Of a DNA stretch of 54,149 nt, positions 43,605 to 51,964 are shown piece by piece. Position 1 is the stretch's first letter. Every line of letters starts with the position of its first letter. The DNA is from UBA5972 sp002430125 (GTDB taxonomy: Bacteria; Pseudomonadota; Alphaproteobacteria; Rhodobacterales; Rhodobacteraceae). The stretch lies in contig CALBIC010000026.1 of assembly GCA_937892915.1 (NCBI GenBank), forward strand, positions 1 through 54,149. Direction: 5' to 3'. The notes beneath the pieces were generated by a model. That model made no database searches, was not told the origin of the DNA, and saw only the letters and a program-made list of their open reading frames with translations. The translations under genes and the position numbers were made by a program.

Positions 43605-45035
43605 ATGTCAGTGGCACGGCACTACATAAACGGCACTTGGCTTGATGGCACAGCGCCGTTGCGCGACAGTGTGAACCCGGCGGACGGTTCGGTTTTGGGG
43701 CAGTTCCACCCCGGCAGCAAAGCGTTGATGGATCAGGCGGCTGCCAATGCACGCGAAACCTTTTTCACCTCAAACTGGGGCGCGTCGCCACGCCAACGTG
43801 CGGCCGCGCTTTATGAATTTGCTGACCGGCTTGAGGGTATCAAGGCCGACCTCATCAACCTGATCATTGCCGAAAACGGCAAAATCCGAGCCGAGGCGAC
43901 GGGCGAAGTCATGGGGGCAATTTCCGAAACCCGCTATTACGCTGGCTTGGCGCGCGCCATTTTGGGTCGCACACAAGAAACCATGCCCGGCAACTTTTCC
44001 ATCATGCACCGCGAACCGGCCGGTGTGGCCGCGATCATCGTGCCGTGGAACGCGCCCGTCACCCTGTTGATCCGATCCTTGACCCCCGCACTGGCCGCCG
44101 GTTGCACCTGCGTCATCAAACCCGCCGACCAGACGCCATTGATCCATGCGCGGATTATGCAATGTCTGGCCGATTGCCCGTCCCTGCCCGCTGGTGTGGT
44201 CAATTCTGTCAACGAAAACGGGTCCGAAGTTGGGCAGGCGATGGTTGCTTCGCCTGATATTGACGTCATCAGCTTCACGGGCTCCAGCCGCACCGGCAAG
44301 CTGATTATGGCCGGTGCCGCGCCCACCCTGAAACGGTTAAGCCTTGAATTGGGCGGCAAAGCCCCGGCTGTGATTTTCCCTGACGCCGATCTTGATCTGG
44401 CGGTGCGGGAACTTACGCATTCTGCGCTTACGATGGCCGGCCAAATCTGCGTCGCGGCGACACGGTTTCTGGTGCATAAATCCGTGCAAAAAGATTTCGA
44501 GGCGCGGATCACAGCCAGCTTCAAAGCCATAAAAACCGGCCCCGGCGCTGATCCGACCAGCCAGATGGGTTCGCTGATCGACCTGCCCAATCAGGCGCGT
44601 CTTATCGGCATTCTGGACCGCGCTGCAGACGAAGGCGAGATGGTTTTGCGTGGCCAACCGCTGGCCAGCGGTGCCTTCCTGACCCCAAGCCTGTTTCGCA
44701 TTGACGATGTTCGATCCGATCTGGTGCAGGACGAATTGTTCGGTCCCATGGCCTCCATCGAAACCTTCGGGGACGAGGCCGAAGCGGTCGCCCGCGCCAA
44801 TGCCACGGTTTACGGCTTGGCCGCCAGCGTGTTCACCCAAGACCTTAACCGCGCGATGCGGGTCAGTCGGGCGATCCGGGCGGGAACGGTTTGGCTCAAC
44901 TCCCACCTCAGGCTGTTTGCCGAAGGCGAAACCGGTGGCTATGGCCAATCCGGCCTTGGGCGGTTGCACGGCGTCGAGGGGCTGAATGACTTCCTTGAAA
45001 CCAAACATGTCTATCTGGAAGCGGGCCGGGTCTAA
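43605..45035 (+). CDS. NAD(P)-dependent aldehyde dehydrogenase
   Basis: Aldehyde dehydrogenase of 476 residues. The catalytic Cys is in GQICVAATRFLV, the general-base Glu in LELGGKAPAVIF and the NAD site in ITFTGSSRTG-like SFTGSSRTGKLI; the Asn is in VPWNAPVTLL. The ATG at 43605 has GAGGCCTGAA as ribosome-binding site. A GTG at 43593 overlapping the previous stop is a possible alternative. It oxidises an aldehyde, possibly that made by the TPP decarboxylase-like enzyme of the divergent operon (inference). Confidence 0.92.
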   Translation: MSVARHYINGTWLDGTAPLRDSVNPADGSVLGQFHPGSKALMDQAAANARETFFTSNWGASPRQRAAALYEFADRLEGIKADLINLIIAENGKIRAEATGEVMGAISETRYYAGLARAILGRTQETMPGNFSIMHREPAGVAAIIVPWNAPVTLLIRSLTPALAAGCTCVIKPADQTPLIHARIMQCLADCPSLPAGVVNSVNENGSEVGQAMVASPDIDVISFTGSSRTGKLIMAGAAPTLKRLSLELGGKAPAVIFPDADLDLAVRELTHSALTMAGQICVAATRFLVHKSVQKDFEARITASFKAIKTGPGADPTSQMGSLIDLPNQARLIGILDRAADEGEMVLRGQPLASGAFLTPSLFRIDDVRSDLVQDELFGPMASIETFGDEAEAVARANATVYGLAASVFTQDLNRAMRVSRAIRAGTVWLNSHLRLFAEGETGGYGQSGLGRLHGVEGLNDFLETKHVYLEAGRV

Positions 45036-45038
45036 CCA

Positions 45039-46637
45039 ATGAGCATTGATTTTTCCAAAACCTATGACGTAGTGATTGCAGGCGGCGGGCCGGTGGGCCT
45101 TGGGCTGGCGATCGAACTTGGCCAGCGTGGGCAAACGGTGGCAGTGATTGAACGCAGCACCCAATTGCATTCTATCCCGCGCGGCCAGAACCTGACCCAA
45201 CGCACCATGGAGCATTTCCATTTCTGGGGGGCCGAGGCCGAATTGCGCGCCGCCCGGTCGGTGCCCAAGGGCTACGCGATTGGCGGCATGACGTCTTACG
45301 AGACCCTGCTGTCCGGGTATCATTATGACTGGCTGCAACGCGATCTGGTGGCACCCTATTATTACTGCGAAAACGAACGCCTGCCGCAATATGCAACCGA
45401 AGGCGTCTTGCGGGCCCGTGCCGCTGAAATCGCCGGGATCGACATCGCTTATGGCTGGTCGGGGATCGAGGTTTCGCAAGACAGTGAACAGGCGTCTGTG
45501 CTGGCACGCCATACCGATGGGCAGGAAAAAACCCTGCGTGGTCAATATCTTGTCGGTTGTGACGGCAGTCGTTCAGCAATCGGCGCTGCGGCTGGTATTA
45601 CCCATTCCAAATCAGACCATGACAAATTGATGGTGCTGCTTGTGTTCAAATCAACCGGCCTGCACAAGCTGTTAGAACGTTATCCCGGCAAGCAGTTTTA
45701 CTGTGTTCTGCATCCTGAGCAAAAGGGATATTGGCTGTTCTTCGGTCGGGTCGATCTGGGCAGCACATGGTTTTTCCATGCGCCGGTGCCGCTTGGCACC
45801 ACGCGCGACAACTTTGACTTCAAGGCGTTTCTGGAACGCGCTGTCGGGGCCGAAATCGACGTGGCGTTTGACCATATCGGGTTTTGGGATCTCAGGATTG
45901 CGCTTGCCGATACCTATCGCAAAGACCGGATTTTCGTCGCAGGTGACGCCGCCCACAGCCATCCGCCTTACGGTGGTTATGGCATCAATACCGGCTTTGA
46001 AGACGCGCGTAACCTTGGCTGGAAACTGGCGGCAACCCTTCAGGGATGGGGCAGGCCAGCCCTGCTTGACACCTACGGCGAGGAGCGCCGCCCGGTTTTC
46101 GCCTCGACCGCCGGTGATTTCATCGAGCGGTTCATTCGCGAGGATCACGCGTTTCTGGATCGTTACAACCCGCATCAAGACAAGGCCGAATTCACCCACG
46201 CATGGGACACCCGCAACGAAGGATCGACCGAGGTGATGGCGTTCGAGCCGAATTATGACGGTGCTTCGGCAGTTTTCGGACAAGCCGGCACCACCCCCAG
46301 CGCAAAGGGTCGCCACGACTTTGCAGCCCGTGGTGGCCACCATTTGGCACCAGCGGAAATGTCTGACGGCTCGGACGCTTATGTGGCTATGGGGGCTGGG
46401 TTTACCTTGTTTGCATTCGCAGAAAATCCCCGGGTGGCGGACGCATTTCAGGCCGCAGCCGACACCATAGGCGTGCCTCTGAACATTGTCAGGGATGCCG
46501 CAGCCCCTGCCCGCCTGCGTTATGGCAGTGATTTCGTTCTGGTGCGCCCGGATCAGTTTGTTGTCTGGGCGGGCAACGACGCCGCTGACCCAAACGAGAT
46601 TTTGCGTCGCGCCACCGGGCGAACTATTGATGCTTGA
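45039..46637 (+). CDS. FAD-dependent monooxygenase, aromatic hydroxylase (PHBH/MhpA) type
   Basis: Flavin monooxygenase of 532 residues of class A aromatic hydroxylases. FAD motifs are VVIAGGGPVGLGLAIELGQRG at the N-terminus, LVGCDGSRSAIG (DG motif) and VAGDAAHSHPPYGGYGINTG (GD motif). The C-terminal 130 residues form the thioredoxin-like tail seen in phenol- and MhpA-type enzymes. It likely hydroxylates an aromatic ring using NAD(P)H. It is preceded by the aldehyde dehydrogenase gene after 3 bases and overlaps the TSUP gene by 8 bases. Confidence 0.9.
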   Translation: MSIDFSKTYDVVIAGGGPVGLGLAIELGQRGQTVAVIERSTQLHSIPRGQNLTQRTMEHFHFWGAEAELRAARSVPKGYAIGGMTSYETLLSGYHYDWLQRDLVAPYYYCENERLPQYATEGVLRARAAEIAGIDIAYGWSGIEVSQDSEQASVLARHTDGQEKTLRGQYLVGCDGSRSAIGAAAGITHSKSDHDKLMVLLVFKSTGLHKLLERYPGKQFYCVLHPEQKGYWLFFGRVDLGSTWFFHAPVPLGTTRDNFDFKAFLERAVGAEIDVAFDHIGFWDLRIALADTYRKDRIFVAGDAAHSHPPYGGYGINTGFEDARNLGWKLAATLQGWGRPALLDTYGEERRPVFASTAGDFIERFIREDHAFLDRYNPHQDKAEFTHAWDTRNEGSTEVMAFEPNYDGASAVFGQAGTTPSAKGRHDFAARGGHHLAPAEMSDGSDAYVAMGAGFTLFAFAENPRVADAFQAAADTIGVPLNIVRDAAAPARLRYGSDFVLVRPDQFVVWAGNDAADPNEILRRATGRTIDA

Positions 46638-47370
46638 GAACGTCCTGCTGATCGGCGTGGCGTTCGCGCTTGGCGGCATCCTGAAAGGCGCGACCGGGGC
46701 CGGAGCACCTTTGCTGGCGATCCCGATACTGGCGCTGCTTTACGATGTGCCAACGGCGATCACGCTGTTCGCCATCCCCAATCTGGTGCCAAATGTGTGG
46801 CAGGCATGGAAGTACCGCGCCGACAGCCTGCCGCCCCGGTTCTGGCTGCAATTCGCCATTGCTGGCGGTGTCGGGGCGGCGATTGGAACTTATGGTCTGG
46901 CCAATATCAAATCCGATTACCTGTTGCTGGTTGTCGCCTTGGTGGTGGTCGCCTACATCATCTTTCGCACGTTGCGCCCCGGCTGGGTGTTGGCCTATCC
47001 CAAGGCCTTGGCGGCGGTTTTGCCAGTTGGATTGATCGCAGGCATATTGCAAGGCTCGGGCGGTATATCCGCCCCGGTGTCGATCACATTCCTCAATGCA
47101 ATGAAGCTTAGCCGCGGCCAGTTCATCGCCACGATATCGGCGTTCTTTACCGGCATCGCCTTGGTACAGGTTCCATTGTTGGTGGTGTACGGCTTTATGA
47201 CCGTTGATTTTTTCGCGCTGTCATGTGCCGCTTTGCTGGTGGTAATGGCCTTAATGCCGGTCGGCGCCTATCTGGTGCGCCACATCTCGGCCAAGGCGTT
47301 CGAGCGGATCATTCTGGTGCTGCTGGCGGCGTTAAGTGCGAAGATGATTTTGCAGGTGGTGTTGGGGTGA
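46630..47370 (+). CDS. TSUP-family (TauE/SafE) membrane permease
   Basis: Membrane protein of 246 residues with about eight hydrophobic segments, of the sulfite exporter TauE/SafE type. It begins LLIGVAFALGGILKGATGAG with the usual GxxxGxxGxG region and repeats it in the second half as GLIAGILQGSGGISAPV. The ATG at 46630 overlaps the end of the monooxygenase by 8 bases. TSUP proteins export or import sulfite, sulfonates or organic acids. In this operon a side product or ring-cleavage acid is conceivable. Confidence 0.9.
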   Translation: MLENVLLIGVAFALGGILKGATGAGAPLLAIPILALLYDVPTAITLFAIPNLVPNVWQAWKYRADSLPPRFWLQFAIAGGVGAAIGTYGLANIKSDYLLLVVALVVVAYIIFRTLRPGWVLAYPKALAAVLPVGLIAGILQGSGGISAPVSITFLNAMKLSRGQFIATISAFFTGIALVQVPLLVVYGFMTVDFFALSCAALLVVMALMPVGAYLVRHISAKAFERIILVLLAALSAKMILQVVLG

Positions 47371-47382
47371 TTTTGGGCTGCG

Positions 47383-47425
47383 GTGCTGTCAGACGAATGC
47401 GAACCAGTCTCTGAATGGCCAGTGA
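47383..47425. repeat. IS6-type terminal segment, copy 1 of a 43-base exact repeat
   Basis: This 43-base segment begins GTGCTGTCAGACGAATGC and recurs exactly, in the same orientation, at 53993-54035. It lies just past the end of the decayed IS6 transposase gene and shares the CTGTCAGA core with the opposite end of the element (48223-48235), so it is its left terminus. Confidence 0.8.
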
Positions 47426-47434
47426 GGCTGCACC

Positions 47435-48177
47435 TTATGCCGTACAGAGTTGGCGCCACTCGGCCAGAGCGGCGGTGCGTTTGAGCTTGAAATTTGATCG
47501 GCTGTAGGGGTGTCGTTCTTGGTTGAAATGGTTGTAAATTGAGGCGTGTACGGAGGCGAACTTTTGCAAGGTTCGCGTTCGTCGGAAGCGCAACATTGCT
47601 CGTTCCCGCTTTCGAAACGGCCCCTTCTCGTGGCTTGCAAACAAACCACAGCCAGGCAATGGGTGTGAATTCCCGGCTCGATTATTTTTCCAGCGCCCAG
47701 TTTCCTGCCGGTCCACGTTGCCGATGACTTTCATCGCACTGCCGGAACGCAGTAGATCGGTCGCGATGACAGGTGGCGGACCAAAGCGATTCATCGTTTT
47801 CCTGAGGAATTTCAATGCCGCTTTGCGATCCCGGCGCTTGGTGACATAGCTTTCCAGCACCTCGCCCTCGCGATCTACGGGGCGCCAGAGGTAGTGGGTT
47901 TCACCGTTGATCTTTACGAATTACTCGTCCAAATGCCGCTGCAAGTTCGAATGACCGCGAAGGTGCTGAACCCGTTTTCTTCAAATCTCCGCGGCAAACA
48001 TCGGGCCAAATCGGTTCCACCAGAACCGCACCGTTTCGTGGCTGATGTTGATCCGCGCTCATGCAACAGATCCTCGACATTGCGAAGGGAAAGCGGAAAC
48101 CGGACGTACATCATCACAGCAAGGTGGATGATCTCCAGAGATGTTTTGAAGTAACGGAATGGGCTGTGTTTTTTCAT
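47435..48177 (-). pseudogene. IS6-family transposase, broken
   Basis: The N-terminal piece (48177 downward) starts MKKHSPFRYFKTS and RNVEDLLHERG, typical of this family. A one-base loss near 48064 shifts the frame. The continued frame reads INISHETVRFWWNRFGPMFA, then meets TGA and TAA stops before FVKINGETHYLWRPVDREGE. It then runs open as LESYVTKRRDRKAALKFLRK to the end WRQLC. A segment near 47620-47660 (PGCGLFASHEKG) is an insertion relative to the family. At least one frameshift and two stops make it inactive. Confidence 0.85.
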
Positions 48178-48244
48178 CCCTTGAAGATAGGCAGGCGACC
48201 TGCCCGGCTCAAGTTAGTTTAATCTGACAGTGCCCATCGCCGCA

Positions 48245-48955
48245 TTATTCGGCAGCCGCGGATGATTTGGGCGTTGACGGGTTTTTGCCGATACCGGGGA
48301 AGAACATGCCTAAATCCTCTTGATAGGTGACATAAGGCGCACCGATGGCTGCAACCAGATCCTTTTCTTCAAAGTACTTCACCGCGATAGAAAAGTACTT
48401 CACCGCGATATAGATGTAGGCCGTGTTCACAAGCTTGAATAAAAGATGGCCAGTTGTCATGGCAGGTGTCGACCAGAACGCGATGATAAATCCCGTCATG
48501 ATCGGATGGCGGACCATGCGATAAAAGACGACCTTACGAAAGCCGGTATGGTTGACTTCGCGCTGTTTGAGGTTCAGAAAAACTTGCCGCAGACCGAACA
48601 GATCGAAATGATCCATCATGAAAGTCGAGGTCAGTACGATCAGCCAACCGACCCAGAACAACACCTGCAAGGCCAGACCCAGACCGGAACCGCTTACATC
48701 CCAGACGATGCCCTGCATAGGTTGCCAATAGACACAGATCAGAACCAGTGCCAGGCTCGACAGTAAGACATAGGTGGTTCGTTCGACCGATTTTGGCACG
48801 ATTTTGGTCCAGACCCGTTTGAACGCAGGGCGGGCCATGATCGAGTGTTGCAGCGCAAACACTGACAAAAGGGCGAGGTTGCCCGCCTGCGGAAATCGTT
48901 GCTTGAAGGCGGCATTGTGAATGCATTGTATTTCCATCAGGAACGGAAGACTCAT
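48245..48955 (-). pseudogene. MddA-like methanethiol S-methyltransferase, N-terminally truncated
   Basis: Membrane methyltransferase of the MddA/NnrU-like group, which methylates methanethiol to dimethyl sulfide. Recognisable parts are VFALQHSIMARPAFKRVW, the VERTTYVLLSSLALVL segment, DHFDLFGLRQV and YRMVRHPIMTGFIIAFW. The first 25 residues do not fit the family and the usual first membrane segments are missing, so the gene has lost its 5' end. A 21-base tandem duplication adds SIAVKYF near the C-terminus. It lies between IS remnants, so I call it a probable pseudogene; a short functional form cannot be excluded. Confidence 0.65.
48371..48410. repeat. 21-base tandem duplication inside the mddA-like gene
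   Basis: The 19-base string AAAGTACTTCACCGCGATA occurs at 48371-48389 and again at 48392-48410, a period of 21 bases. It is in frame and duplicates seven residues (SIAVKYF). Confidence 0.9.
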
Positions 48956-49030
48956 GAATTACCGTTTCGGCAACTTTGTACTCGATTGCGCGATTTTCGA
49001 ATTGCGCTGCGGCGGCGCGCCTGTGCGCGC

Positions 49031-49171
49031 CTAGTGGATTGATTCCAACATTTGGAACCCACGATTTCGAGCAGCAATAATTTCGTCTGGATCGGCTTTC
49101 CAGATGAAAGGCTTTGCTTCGGTTTTATTGTGCTCGGCGATGAAGCGGTTGATTGCGGCCTTCAGGTCTCC
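49031..49171 (-). pseudogene. IS630-family transposase C-terminal remnant
   Basis: The minus strand reads DLKAAINRFIAEHNKTEAKP, then FIWKADPDEIIAARNRG and ends SIH at a stop at 49031-49033. This is the ending of IS630-type DDE transposases. Nothing upstream of it remains: it is joined directly to an IS6 N-terminal piece near 49165. It is therefore a fragment of about 45 codons. Confidence 0.8.
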
Positions 49172-49417
49172 GCGGCAAACATCGGACCAAATCGGTTCCG
49201 CCAGAACCGGATGGTTTCATGGCTGATATCGATGCCACGTTCATGCAGCAGATCCTCGACATTGCGAAGGGAAAGTGGAAACCGGATATACATCATCACC
49301 GCCAGGCGGATGATCTCCGGAGACGTTTTGAAGTAACGGAATGGGCTGGGTTTTTTCATAGCAAAACGCTATCCCTCGCCCTGCCCGTCTCAAGCCAGAT
49401 TCTTCTGAAAGAGCCCC
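49162..49417 (-). mobile_element. IS6-family remnant, N-terminal transposase piece plus one end
   Basis: A 65-codon piece (49359-49165) starts MKKPSPFRYFKTSPEIIRLA and continues RNVEDLLHERGIDISHETIR, and breaks off at FAAE, where IS630 sequence begins. Upstream on the minus strand the element ends with GGGCTCTTTCAGAAGAAT (about 49399-49416), an IS6-type terminus that differs from that of the 47.4-kb copy. So it comes from a related but distinct IS6 element. Confidence 0.8.
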
Positions 49418-49435
49418 AGAAATTGCCTTTTAGTA

Positions 49436-50335
49436 TTACGGAGAAGGTAGGGTAAAATCTGGGCGAATGCCGGAACTTTCGATATATGGGCGAATTTCCC
49501 GTCCTGCGAATAGGCCGTGGCCAGTCACTAATGCGGTGCGAATACCAGCGGCGGCACCACCCAGTATGTCGGTATGCAGGGTATCCCCGACCATTAATAT
49601 CCGCTCCTTGGACTGGTTACTGAACTGTTGGAAAGCAAGGTTATAGATATCGCCAAAAGGCTTGCCGAAAAATACCGGCGTGGTGCCTGTTTGTCGCGCC
49701 AAGTTATGGGCGTAGTAACCCGGCTCCATCGACAGGCCGGACTCGCGCGGGGCAACGATATCAGGATTGCCGACCAAAACTGGGCGCGGGTTTTCGGCAA
49801 GCGAGACGCGCAGAATTTCTTGTCGGTCTGCCGACCATTCAGCGGTGCTTAGAAACAGAAACCCGTCGACGGCGTCATAGGTCCGTCGATCTGTACCCAA
49901 CAATCGCGCCGACACCGGCAACCTGTCGATCTGTGAATGCGCCGCTGCCATGACGCCCCAGTTCGCTACAGGATATGCAGCCAAAGCTGCAACCAGCACG
50001 TCGCGGCTGGAGATCACATCTTTCAGATCAAACCGGAACCCTAAACTGTGGTATTTTTCCAAAGCGGCCTCGGCTGGAACTGTTGCACCGTTGGTCATAA
50101 CCATGACCCTTTTTCCAGCAGCTTGCAGGTCCGCGACCCGCTCCGGCGCGGACGGAATTGCAGTTTCACCGACGTTCAGAACCCCGAATGCATCCAACAG
50201 AAACACGTCAAACTGATCGGCCAGATCAGCAAGCGACGAAACCAAGGTCGTCGGCCCCGCAAACCGAGCAGAAGGCAGTGTTGCGCGCACATTCTGATAT
50301 TGATCAAACGCCCAATCGGTGTCTTTCGCGGTCAT
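49436..50335 (-). CDS. HAD-superfamily class IIA phosphatase (TIGR01459-like, NagD-related)
   Basis: Cytoplasmic HAD hydrolase of 299 residues. Motif I is FDVFLLDAFGVLNVG with the nucleophile Asp, motif II VMVMTNGAT, motif III Lys in FFGKPFGDIY and motif IV LMVGDTLHTDILGG. The cap is of the C2/NagD type. The ATG at 50335 lies one base after the stop of phnE, so it belongs to the phosphonate transporter operon. A role in releasing phosphate from an imported or derived phospho-compound is possible. Its 3' end abuts IS remnants but is intact. Confidence 0.85.
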   Translation of the reverse strand: MTAKDTDWAFDQYQNVRATLPSARFAGPTTLVSSLADLADQFDVFLLDAFGVLNVGETAIPSAPERVADLQAAGKRVMVMTNGATVPAEAALEKYHSLGFRFDLKDVISSRDVLVAALAAYPVANWGVMAAAHSQIDRLPVSARLLGTDRRTYDAVDGFLFLSTAEWSADRQEILRVSLAENPRPVLVGNPDIVAPRESGLSMEPGYYAHNLARQTGTTPVFFGKPFGDIYNLAFQQFSNQSKERILMVGDTLHTDILGGAAAGIRTALVTGHGLFAGREIRPYIESSGIRPDFTLPSP

Positions 50336-50336
50336 C

Positions 50337-51152
50337 TCAGATGATCGCCCCACGAACTTTCGCAGATACCCATTCGCTGACGATCACCGCGACCAGAATG
50401 ATGATGAGGATCAGACTGACTTGCGGCCAAGCCAGGGTGTTCAACGATCCCTGAAGCTGCAAACCAATTCCTCCGGCGCCGACCAACCCCAGCACGGTGG
50501 ACTCGCGAAGGTTAATGTCCCATCGGAAAACCGCTATGCCCGCAAATGCCGGCAGGATTTGCGGCACGATGCCGTATGCCATCACTTGCCAGCGACTGGC
50601 GCCGGTGGCGGTAATGGCTTCGACTTGCGTTTCGTCAATTTCCTCAATTGCTTCATAGAGCAGCTTGGCACAGAACCCGATCGACCGGATGGCAATTGCG
50701 ATCAGTCCGGCAAAAACGCCGGGTCCAAGGATCTTGACCAGCAACAGGGCCCAAATCAGCGAATTGATTGACCGGGTGGACACGATGATCAGCAAGGCAA
50801 TCGGCCGGATAAACATGACCGAAGGTGTGGTGTTGCGCGCCGCCAGAAAGGCCACAGGAACCGCCATGAACAACGCCATCAATGTGCCAAGGGTGGCGAT
50901 GTTCAAAGTGTCCCACAATGGCTTGGCCAGGGTGAAGATGTATTCCCACCGCGGCGGCCATGCCCGCCCGCCGATGTCGGCGGCAATGCGCGGTGCGTCC
51001 CAAAAGAACATCCATGTAGTTGAAGCGGAAATCTGCGTCCAGCTCCACATGAAAATGGCGGTACCGATCAACCACATCGCCCAGATTTTGAACTGGGTGT
51101 TGCGATCCCGGCGTTGCCAGACCTTGATGCCGTTTTGGGTGGAGGTCGCCAT
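50337..51152 (-). CDS. phnE: Phosphonate-type ABC transporter permease PhnE (second)
   Basis: Inner-membrane permease of 271 residues. Typical PhnE patterns are LWALLLVKILGPGVFAGLIA, the contact loop EAITATGASRWQVMAYGIVP and INLRESTVLGLVGAGGIGLQ. Its start shares one base with the end of the other phnE (51152), so the two are coupled. Two PhnE proteins per operon are common in this family. Confidence 0.92.
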   Translation of the reverse strand: MATSTQNGIKVWQRRDRNTQFKIWAMWLIGTAIFMWSWTQISASTTWMFFWDAPRIAADIGGRAWPPRWEYIFTLAKPLWDTLNIATLGTLMALFMAVPVAFLAARNTTPSVMFIRPIALLIIVSTRSINSLIWALLLVKILGPGVFAGLIAIAIRSIGFCAKLLYEAIEEIDETQVEAITATGASRWQVMAYGIVPQILPAFAGIAVFRWDINLRESTVLGLVGAGGIGLQLQGSLNTLAWPQVSLILIIILVAVIVSEWVSAKVRGAII

Positions 51153-51964
51153 TACTGCACCTTCGCTCTAACAATGCCGGACAGGTATTCCAGCGCCATA
51201 ACGGCCACGATAATCACCAACAGAATTGCCGCAGCCGTATCAAATTCATAGCGATCAAACGAGGTGTTCAAGGTCGCGCCGATCCCACCTGCGCCGACAA
51301 TCCCCAGCACAGCACTTTCGCGGAAATTGATATCCAGACGATAGACTGACAAGCCGATCAGCCGGGGAACCACTTGTGGATGCACCCCGAACACATAGCG
51401 TTGCAACCAACTGGCACCTGTTGCGCGGATCGCTTCGGCCTGCACTTTGTCCATATTTTCGATCTCTTCGGCCAGCAATTTGGACAGAAACCCGATGGTC
51501 GCAAAGCTGAGGGTCAGAAACCCGGCCAGCGGACCGAAACCAAATATGGCGACCAGCAAAATGGCAACCACGATTTCGTTCAACGCGCGCGACAATGCCA
51601 CAATCGAGCGACACACCAGATAGACCGGCAGAATCGAGATATTGCGTGCGGCACCCAAGCCAATCGGGATACTGATGCCGATCCCGACAATTGTAGATGC
51701 CAGAGCCATAACGACACTTTCGGTCAAACCAACGCGGATTTCATAAGCACGCGAGGCGAAATCCGGGTTGCTGAACGCCACGACGAACTGCCATCCCCGG
51801 TCAAGTCCACGGTAAACCCGAGCCCAGTTGACTTCAATCGAATACATCGCAGCGATCAGATACAAGACAGCCCCGATAAAAAGCGCCCAACGCAGCGCGG
51901 GAGATGCGATGAATGGGGGCTTTTTCCAGGGCTTCCCTAGCCTGCTGTCCAGGGCAGTCGTCAT
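51152..51964 (-). CDS. phnE: Phosphonate-type ABC transporter permease PhnE (first)
   Basis: Inner-membrane permease of 270 residues, paired with the second PhnE. It has LNEIVVAILLVAIFGFGPLAG, the loop AEAIRATGASWLQRYVFGVH and INFRESAVLGIVGAGGIGAT. Its ATG overlaps the phnC end by 4 bases. Both PhnE copies are similar in pattern but clearly diverged, consistent with a heterodimeric channel. Confidence 0.92.
   Translation of the reverse strand: MTTALDSRLGKPWKKPPFIASPALRWALFIGAVLYLIAAMYSIEVNWARVYRGLDRGWQFVVAFSNPDFASRAYEIRVGLTESVVMALASTIVGIGISIPIGLGAARNISILPVYLVCRSIVALSRALNEIVVAILLVAIFGFGPLAGFLTLSFATIGFLSKLLAEEIENMDKVQAEAIRATGASWLQRYVFGVHPQVVPRLIGLSVYRLDINFRESAVLGIVGAGGIGATLNTSFDRYEFDTAAAILLVIIVAVMALEYLSGIVRAKVQ

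Larger units (their letters stand above)
47383..48235 (-). mobile_element. Decayed IS6-family insertion sequence
   Basis: Its size (about 850 bp) fits an IS6-family element. The right end TCTGACAGTGCCC at 48223-48235 is a partial inverted match of the left end at 47383. No equal 8-base target duplications flank the two ends. The only gene is a broken transposase, so the element can no longer move on its own. It sits between the TSUP gene and the mddA-like gene. Confidence 0.8.

Noticed and set aside
44337..45545. 402-codon minus-strand open frame
   Set aside because: It is antisense to the aldehyde dehydrogenase and monooxygenase genes, both with clear catalytic motifs. The translation is low-complexity and unlike any family.
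45672..46679. 335-codon minus-strand open frame
   Set aside because: It is antisense to the FAD monooxygenase, which has all three FAD motifs. It has no recognisable domain and is a shadow of GC-rich third positions.
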